DNA of 64,000 nucleotides from Bugulina stolonifera (lineage: Eukaryota > Bryozoa > Gymnolaemata > Cheilostomatida > Bugulidae). The notes beneath the pieces were generated by a model. The model searched no databases, was not told the DNA's origin, and worked only from the letters and a program-made list of their open reading frames with translations. The position numbers were made by a program, and so were the translations under genes. The stretch spans positions 16,451,072-16,515,071 of the forward strand of contig OW285189.1 in NCBI GenBank assembly GCA_935421135.1, read 5' to 3'. Below, piece after piece: positions 56,549-64,000 of the stretch; the stretch's first letter is position 1; each line of letters opens with the position of its first letter.

Positions 56549-59500
56549 CATTTTTTTCTATCTTTCACCACCAATCAGATGAAAATCTTACACAAATCTT
56601 GCAAAGCATATGTTCATGCTTATGGTAAGAGATACTGGAATTTTAGAGGGGAGGGGAGTTCACAGCCACCCCACAATCGCTTGCGCTAGGAGGCGTTTAC
56701 ATAATCATGGCTATGAATGCTTAAAACAATTTCGTCAAAGATCAACACGATTATTGTAATAATGCACATCATAATGTGCTGCATCTAACGCTTATTGGAT
56801 ACAACTTAAGCCAATTATAAATTTTTCAACTGAATTCTATTTGATGCAACTTATAAGAATGATAAAGCAGGAAATTGTTAGAGTGCAGTCTATGGGATTG
56901 GTCTGTGGTACTAAGGTGTACACTTCATATTACTTAGCCATGTATCTAGTGGTCTACAAAAGGTAGCATACATGCCCAAGTTCTGAAAAAAACCCAGGGT
57001 AACTTAACCGACAATGGAACTACATGTATTAGACTGTGCTTGGTAGTAATATGCCCCCCTCCCCCCCCCCCTCCCCGCATAATATCCTTTGTTTAGTTCT
57101 CCAAAACGAAATGTGGTGTGAACCCCTTTGAGAATCAATGTCAGGGAGAAAATTATAGTACAATGCGAATGGCTGGATTAGGTAGGTGGCATTGAGCAGC
57201 GATAATTGCAACTTCTATTATATATTTAGTTTATGCAAAAGATAGCTAAAGTCAACTAAAGTACCAGATCGTATAGAAGGGAACATATTGTAATCATGAT
57301 CCAACAATATTCTATTGGAAAGCCATTATTCTCTATAATGGCTCTCCACACCATTTAGTAGCACAGACAGTGTTTAAGCATGAGGTAGCCTGCAACCCGA
57401 AATACAAATACAATTTCATTTAGTGGTCTTTTTATTAAGCTTTTGGCCTCCCATATAAGGATTCATTCGTCCTAAGTTTTATTGAGTGAAATAAATATCT
57501 CTATTATAGAGGTAGTTATTCAATTTCATTGACCACTTCTAAACTACATGTAACTGTGCTAGCCATTAGTCGATACGAGAGGCATGAAAATAGTTTCTAG
57601 TCATTAGGATCTATTCAAATAGTTTCAGCTAATTGGGAGTGGGACAATGCTGGTTATGTTTAGTGTTAGCTGTTAGGTTATCTCAGACCTACATGTAGGA
57701 AACAAACCATAACATTATATGTTATGGTAGCCTAATGTAAATTCTGTATCCTAAGCATTTGTAGGTGCCAGATCTATTCTCTCTGTCCTGATTAAGTTGC
57801 CAGGTTTATTGTTGTGATCTGAACTAATTAATTATCTACTACTAAAGATACATTGTATAGGTACATGTATTACATACATGTACCTGCTACCTAGTTGGAC
57901 ACAATACTATTCTACCTGACCTGATTAGTGTTGTATTATTATTAGTATTAATGTCTATAGAAGTTGTCTTTTCTTGTCCAGTTAGAAAGCTTGCCCTTTG
58001 TATTGTCAGATTAGGTTAAGCTATTTAAGATTCAGTTTTGAGATAAAGCTAGAATGTGAGAGTCATAAATATAGAAGTCTTTCAAAATGATATAATCATA
58101 CAACAATTAGTTCATTTGCAGGTGTCAGGTCTCTTCTATTCTACCTGATCTAATTAATTCAGTATAGCTAGGCAATCTCATAATCCATAGCACTGTCTAC
58201 ACTGTACATATACATCTACCATTTTCTCTAGACTTTGCTGCTACTCAAACTCAACTCTTTTTATACTTGAAATCTCTCAGATGTCAAACTGCTATCTAAA
58301 CATAATTTCATACTTTAATTAACCACAATTTATATACATGGAATTATACAAAACATGTTTTATTAGATACAGTCTAGCATGAGCCATGTCTAACCAGAAC
58401 TTGTAATATGATTGGACAAGTAGAACCAATAATATGTTATCTACGGAGAAATACATCTTAATAGCTTAATTAGGTAGCATAATTAAATTACATAAATCCA
58501 GGCAATGCGTTCTTGATTAATGCATTTTAAACTTTGATCAATGAATCTCAGGATTCACAATATGCACTTTGGTTATTTTATTGGACATGAATCAACCAAT
58601 CACAACGGGTTTAGTAAGTGCAATAAGACAGTATTAAACACTCGAGTGGAATCAAACTGGTTTGACTAAGTAACTTAATAATAATAATAACACTAACCAT
58701 ATACTGTATGTATTAGTACATGTGCATTAATTATTTCTAGTTTTCAAACAAAACATTTTATATATTCGTGTAAGCTGCAGGCTATACTTGGTTATGTACT
58801 ATGATTGATTGGATTACATTTATCTGTGCTGGTGGTGGAGTACAGAGGCTTACACGTGTTTTCTTAAACTGTTCTTAAAATGTATTATACATGTTTAGAC
58901 CAAAGAATGTGTTCTTCGTAGGAGCTGTTATTATTCAGATGGTAACAGGATATAGCCATTAATAGACTACATGGTGTTTGCCTTCAGTTCGATATATGGA
59001 TTTGTGTTTGTTTGTAGATAAAATGATGGAATATAGCCAATGGATGACAATTATAGCACGCCTACCAGTTTTATTTAGTAATCTTTATCACTACCAGATA
59101 ACCAATATACATGTAAATGTACCAAATACAGAAAAAAAACTTGAGGATGAACTAGAGCTAAATAAACAGACTAAATTAGCTGTAGTCCACTGGTCAAAGT
59201 CTAAACTCCAGATCAACTCTACTATTTGAGTTCTCTTTTCTGCAGCAAAGTGATCATATTTTGTTAGTTCTGGTCCTGGATATGCAAGTGAATTGCAATT
59301 GTATTGTAAAGCTGTGTAGCAAAGGTCTTACTGCCTTTTAGTATCAACAGAAAGAGTGGATGACCAAAGAAAGCCAATTAAATAAAGTTATATTGTACAT
59401 AGGCTATAAAAACAAACCCACAGGTGGAAGCTAAAATCTAAGGGTAGATTGTAATATTACATGGAGCATCATGTACACTGTAAATAGTTTTACAGCAGAA

Positions 59501-62479
59501 TCCTTATAATATTTTACATATTAAGAAGTTGAAGTGTAATCCAAGTTCTCATCAACAAATGGGTGGGTCAGAAAGTTTTTATTTTTGTAGAAAAGTAAAC
59601 ACCATATATCTATGATTAAACGTATCGCGTACCTATAGAGCACATCATATCATACTTATTGAATAAAATAGGCTCGTTTACAATTTTTGGAGGTGTGCCA
59701 AAGTAATTTCACCAATCAGCTTCCAAGTTTCATTGTGGATGAGCAAACAAATTTCAAAATCAATTCAATTAGTTATTAAGTAATTGCATTCCATTTGTGT
59801 AAATAGTTAATATTATGTAGCTATAGTTCAGTATCATATATTAGAAATCTGTTGAGCCTGACAGTATAGTATGGAATTCATTTTTGCACAAGCAAAGCAA
59901 GTAGTTGATTGGATCAGGTTCCACCAATCAGGCTCTACCAGTACAAGTATGTTACAGGATTAATACATAATCAAACATAAAGGAAAGAATAAAGAGATTC
60001 TTGACTTCAGCTGAGAATATCAAAAACGTTGCATCTTCAAAAGTATTGGTGCTGAGTCTATCCAATCATGCTCATGTATCTATAAAGCAGTAGATACATT
60101 ACTGTGGTGTGTTCATATCAAAATTCCTACCATGGTTTTTTTTCAAAACACAGAAATGTTCATGTATTTTCACAACTGTTGTGGCCCTGTGTGCAACAAA
60201 TAGAATTCGTCACTACCTACACTATAACGTGCATGTAAGTGTAGGTCTATTTGTTTCATTTATCGGTGTACTATGAAGTAAAATGTATGAACAGTATATA
60301 AGGCAATTATCATGTCTATTTGCCTTGAGGTTAAAATCATCCAGATTTTATGAACATATTTTAGGCACTTATTCACTTATTAGATAGTTTCAGCTGATCT
60401 GTAAGTTGAGAGACTGAGATATCACATGTCCTGATTATTGCAACCATCAATAGTTCTAGTTTACCTGCTGCATGCCAGGTCGTGCTATACCAAAGCCAAC
60501 AACTGCTGTGGACCAATAGACGCAGTATACATCTTATAGCCAACAAATACTGTAGTTTCAGACAATATTAGTAATAATGCTGTAGTTTTTACTACTGTCG
60601 GGCACATGAGTAATGGGTGAGAAAAAAATAGCACAATGATGTCGCAGACTTGTGCGTCTCACTAGGTAGGTAGAGAGAGTAGATCAAGTACTCATAGATT
60701 TACTGTAGATTGTTGTTGCAGTGTCTGAAGGGGTCGGTTCATGCTGAACATGACCTTACAGTGACCTTAAAGAATCCTTGAACAATCAGCCCTTCTGTAA
60801 CCCAGGCTTACATTACTGAACCTATTGATTCAAGTAGAGATGGCAACGTGACATAACATACAGCTGGTTAGAACAAAAACTTAGCCTACAAGCTCAGTGC
60901 GTACTCATTTACTATTCACTATGTAAGAGTACTGTGTTGTTGAGATATCAGAATGAGGTGTGATTGGAGGCCTTCACAACCAATAAGGTTGTCAAAGTTC
61001 GTACAAATTCTGCTGCAATAATACCCAACAATAATGTAAATTTATACGCATTAACCCAATAATTGTTATTTAGATTTAATTTAAATAAACATGCTAATAT
61101 CTACCTAATTAAAAATGTTCACACATTATCCTTGAATTAGGCAATTAAGTGGTACATGTAGAAATCTAGGATCTCATTGGTGTAAATTGTCCAATCATAA
61201 TTCAAGTTCTGATCATGTTTAGTTCTCAGTAGCTCACTCAATGACATAACAGGTCTGTAGTATACATGTACACACTTGTACATTGTAAATAATAGAAATG
61301 ATGTTGTAGTCCAGAATTTGTTGATGTAGCAGTTTTTTCTAGGCCTTATAAGAATATCTAGGTAGTAAATTGGAGATATCAGTTGAATGAGGACAATTTC
61401 ACGGCCCAGTTTCACCTTGGCCCAACACCTTCAAAACACTCGATCTGTGTCAACAGAAGTATAGAGGCCATTCACTCACTAATGATTGGCTTGTAAACAA
61501 ATTGAGTGAATATTCACACGTGAATAAAACTTGAAATAATTTGGAAGGTCAGCGGTTCGCACTGCTCTATGCTCGCCCAGGATATTTATCACGGCAATAG
61601 CATTTGAGGCTTGATACAAAACTCTGGTGTTTTTTTTCAGTTCAACTTAGTCTGAATGGTTGTTTTCTGCCTACCAGTTCATTCTCCACCCACCAAGAGG
61701 CTCTGCTGAAGCCCCAAACAATAACTAACTACATGCCAATAGTTGTACGGGTATATTCATATTCAAAGCAGCCAAATATAGTGATAATTTAGTCACTGGC
61801 AAACACTGCAAACTCGAACTTCACAGAAAGAAGGTATAACTTAGTGAAGGCAGTATAATAGGGAGTGCATGGCCTGAGCAAAATTATTATCAAACTAAAT
61901 TTAATAATTTAATTTGTTGAAGAGTAGCAAGCAACATTGGGGAGTATGCAAGTTTAAAAGGAGGTCAGCTCGTCAGTATAACCTGGACTTCTGATAAAAG
62001 ATCTGTGGTACAATGTTATTTCTTAAAATTTACATTGCAAAATTTACGTTTATTACATGTACATGTACATGTAGATATTGAATGCATATCAGTGTTAATA
62101 CAGTCCTGCAATGTGGCCACATACTAGATGAAATGTCTGCAAGTTTTATCATGGTTAAAATGCTGCTAGGTGTAATACAAGCTATGGGCTACCCATATGG
62201 CAAAAAGGATTTTATATAGTAAGCTATAATTGGCTTAAATTTTATCCAATTATAAATAGATGTGCACTCAAGATCTGTGATTAATATTGCATAATATTAT
62301 ATTAAGCATTGTAAAAAGTTGATGCCTAAAGGTATTTTAAGTGTCAAATGTGTGAATATAGCTGAGACTTAGTAATTGGCATGAGTGTAGTAATCCGTTG
62401 TGGGGCCTCCAGTAGAAGCCCACTATAAGTTGCTCTTACTATATTATGTTGTAGAATTACAGTTTACCCAGAAATACAC
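56549..62479. other. Gene-poor interval between genes C and D
   Basis: Nearly 6 kb with no recognisable coding exon, transposon end or RNA gene. It is AT-rich, with a poly-C tract at about 57054-57075 and scattered acatgta palindromes. The open frames present (for example 58978-59229) have no domain and no paralogue here. Confidence 0.5.
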
Positions 62480-62487
62480 TATAAAAG
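62480..62487 (+). promoter_or_regulatory. TATA box of secreted gene D
   Basis: TATAAAAG lies 77 bp before the ATG, as in gene B. Confidence 0.75.
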
Positions 62488-62556
62488 AAGAAGGGCAGCT
62501 GGTTAGACATCACAAACTTCCTCAACACAGTTTGAAGATAATCAACTATCAGAAGA

Positions 62557-63886
62557 ATGGCTGGAATTTTCAAAGTAATAAGCCTGGTTGCTATAATAGG
62601 TAAAGTATAAACTACATGTAGTTCTATCTCTGCAGTCTATGTCATTGTACAAAGATTTACATTGTACATTGTAGTAGCTAAATAACTAAATAATCCTAGC
62701 TCAACAGGGTGTAGAAATTAACAACTCTTATGCAAGAAACATATTTCAATCTAATATCAGCATTAATACATACTAATTCCATGAGATAAAAGCAGTGATA
62801 TTTTTGAAAAAGAAACTTTTTAAAAGAGTGCTTTACTAGAAAATGTAAGTATAGCTAACATGTGATAGTTTGGAAACACTCAATCATTTAATTATTATTA
62901 TACAGCCACAAACTCAACTATGCACTATGGTGAAGTACATCAATTCATATTGTTTACTATTAATTTTGCTGGCAGATAATACTGGCAAGGCAGCATACAT
63001 GCATTTCATGTGTTAGCAACACCCAATCTGACTCAAATTCGGCATTGACAACACATGAAATATGCTGCTTTTTTAATAGAAACATTCTTATCTCTACTAC
63101 TGCTATTTTACCAGTTTATCTACATTGTAACAGCGATAGAAAAAAAGTTGCTGTTAGTGAGCATAAATTTGTTAGATAATTATAGAAATCAATTGCTCCA
63201 ATTGTACAGTATTTTAATTCAACTTTAACATTTCTGCCAATTGAAGGTATGGCTCATGGAGACACAGCTGATTGTGACCTGTATGACAATGTTGGCTGTA
63301 CATCGGGTGGAACCTTTGACTTCCATGACCATGGGGAGCACGATACCCCCAACTCTCTGTGCCGCCATACTTACAGGTGAGTTGAGTAGTCAAATATTCT
63401 AAGTGACTTGTAGGGAGGTATGTTTATATATACACTGTTATTGTGTATGCATGTGAATATATACTGGTGATTTAATTAAGAATGTACATGATGTATTTAC
63501 AGAATTACATTTATGGTGGTGTTTATGTGAACTTTACTACAGTAAACTGGTGTTTATATGCCAGTGTGGATGAATATGTCCTCAACATCATTCATACAAG
63601 AAAATGTCACTTTTCATAGTTTGTAAATTTTATGCTGCCTGATAGATGAGAATATTTTTTAGTAATTGTTATGAATTTTATCTTCTGTCAAATGACATAA
63701 ACATAAAGGGTTACATACTTGATAGGCATTACATAATTATAAAACTTGTAATCTGTCCTTGCTATTGTTCCAGACTAACAGTCAATCTGCCAGCTGGTGA
63801 TACCAGAGCTCAGTGTACATTCTATATGGACGTTCCTCACCAGCACAGATTTGTCTACAGCATCTCTGAATCTCCTTCAGTAACAG
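62557..63886 (+). CDS. Secreted six-cysteine protein, family member D (partial)
   Basis: Three exons are visible: 62557-62599, 63247-63376 and 63774-63886. Exons 4 and 5 would lie beyond the window. Exon 1 is one codon shorter than in A-C; exons 2 and 3 are exactly 130 and 113 nt as in the others, with phases 1, 2, 1. The signal peptide is MAGIFKVISLVAII. The first four family cysteines are present (CDLY, GCTSG, SLC, QCTF), as is PNSLC-RHTYR. Exon 2 is rich in acidic and histidine residues. The gene is cut by the window edge and nothing suggests it is broken. Confidence 0.88.
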
Positions 63887-64000
63887 GTAATACAGCTTAC
63901 AGTAGCAATACAAGCTCGCATGTGTGTACCGCATGTTTGCTTATTTAGTCATTGGGTTGTTTAAAAATATTCGGAAGGTAGAGAAATATTGATGCGGTAT

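Noticed and set aside
58978..59229. 83-codon frame as a small gene
   Set aside because: No signal peptide, domain, paralogue or splice support; typical chance frame.

Overview
This is a 64-kb piece of an AT-rich animal genome. Genes are split by GT-AG introns, have TATA boxes and AATAAA signals, and sit among many metazoan-type transposons. The TRIM-like genes (RING, B-boxes, coiled coil, beta-propeller-like C-terminus) and compact introns would fit a marine invertebrate such as a sponge, but nothing here proves the phylum. Nothing looks bacterial or viral apart from retrotransposons.

Host genes fall into two sets. Set 1 is a family of four small secreted proteins, here called A (12.6-15.3 kb, +), B (49.7-51.8 kb, +), C (53.8-56.5 kb, -) and D (62.6 kb to the window edge, +, partial). 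Each has a signal peptide encoded by a 43-46-nt first exon. Exons 2 and 3 are exactly 130 and 113 nt in all four; exons 4 and 5 are about 139 and 190-196 nt. Intron phases are always 1-2-1-2. Six cysteines are conserved in the three complete members. I recognise no known family, and this is the best candidate for something undescribed. Set 2 is a tandem pair of TRIM-like genes on the minus strand. TRIM-1 (28.9-37.7 kb) is an intact seven-exon gene of 622 codons plus stop. TRIM-2 (41.9-47.6 kb) has the same seven exons but a +2 shift in exon 3 and a +1 shift in exon 6, so it is probably a pseudogene. A short relic of a third copy's 3' end lies near 9.2 kb. The TRIM pair sits between secreted genes A and B.

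Layout: 0-2.5 kb is dispersed and tandem repeats and a tRNA-derived SINE. 2.5-8.2 kb is a three-level nest: a terminal-inverted-repeat DNA transposon holds a solo LTR, which holds an intact Ty3/gypsy-type retrotransposon with identical LTRs and a 1288-aa Gag-Pol. 8.2-12.5 kb is non-coding with local duplications. 12.6-15.3 kb is gene A. 15.6-18.1 kb is a decayed Tc1/mariner element running into the second copy of the 0.8-2.4 kb repeat. 18.6-20.7 kb is an internally deleted LTR retrotransposon (gag and protease, then an integrase tail). 21.7-28.8 kb holds GC-rich repeats, a hAT-like MITE, a 12-bp microsatellite and a solo LTR. 28.9-48.9 kb is the TRIM duplication with several insertions present in only one copy. 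49.7-56.5 kb has genes B and C facing each other. 56.5-62.4 kb has no recognisable gene. Gene D starts at 62.56 kb.

The proposed working picture (inference) is a small locus of secreted cysteine-rich proteins with an interspersed TRIM ubiquitin-ligase pair, heavily remodelled by transposons. All exon boundaries were deduced by reading splice sites and comparing paralogues; there is no transcript evidence.
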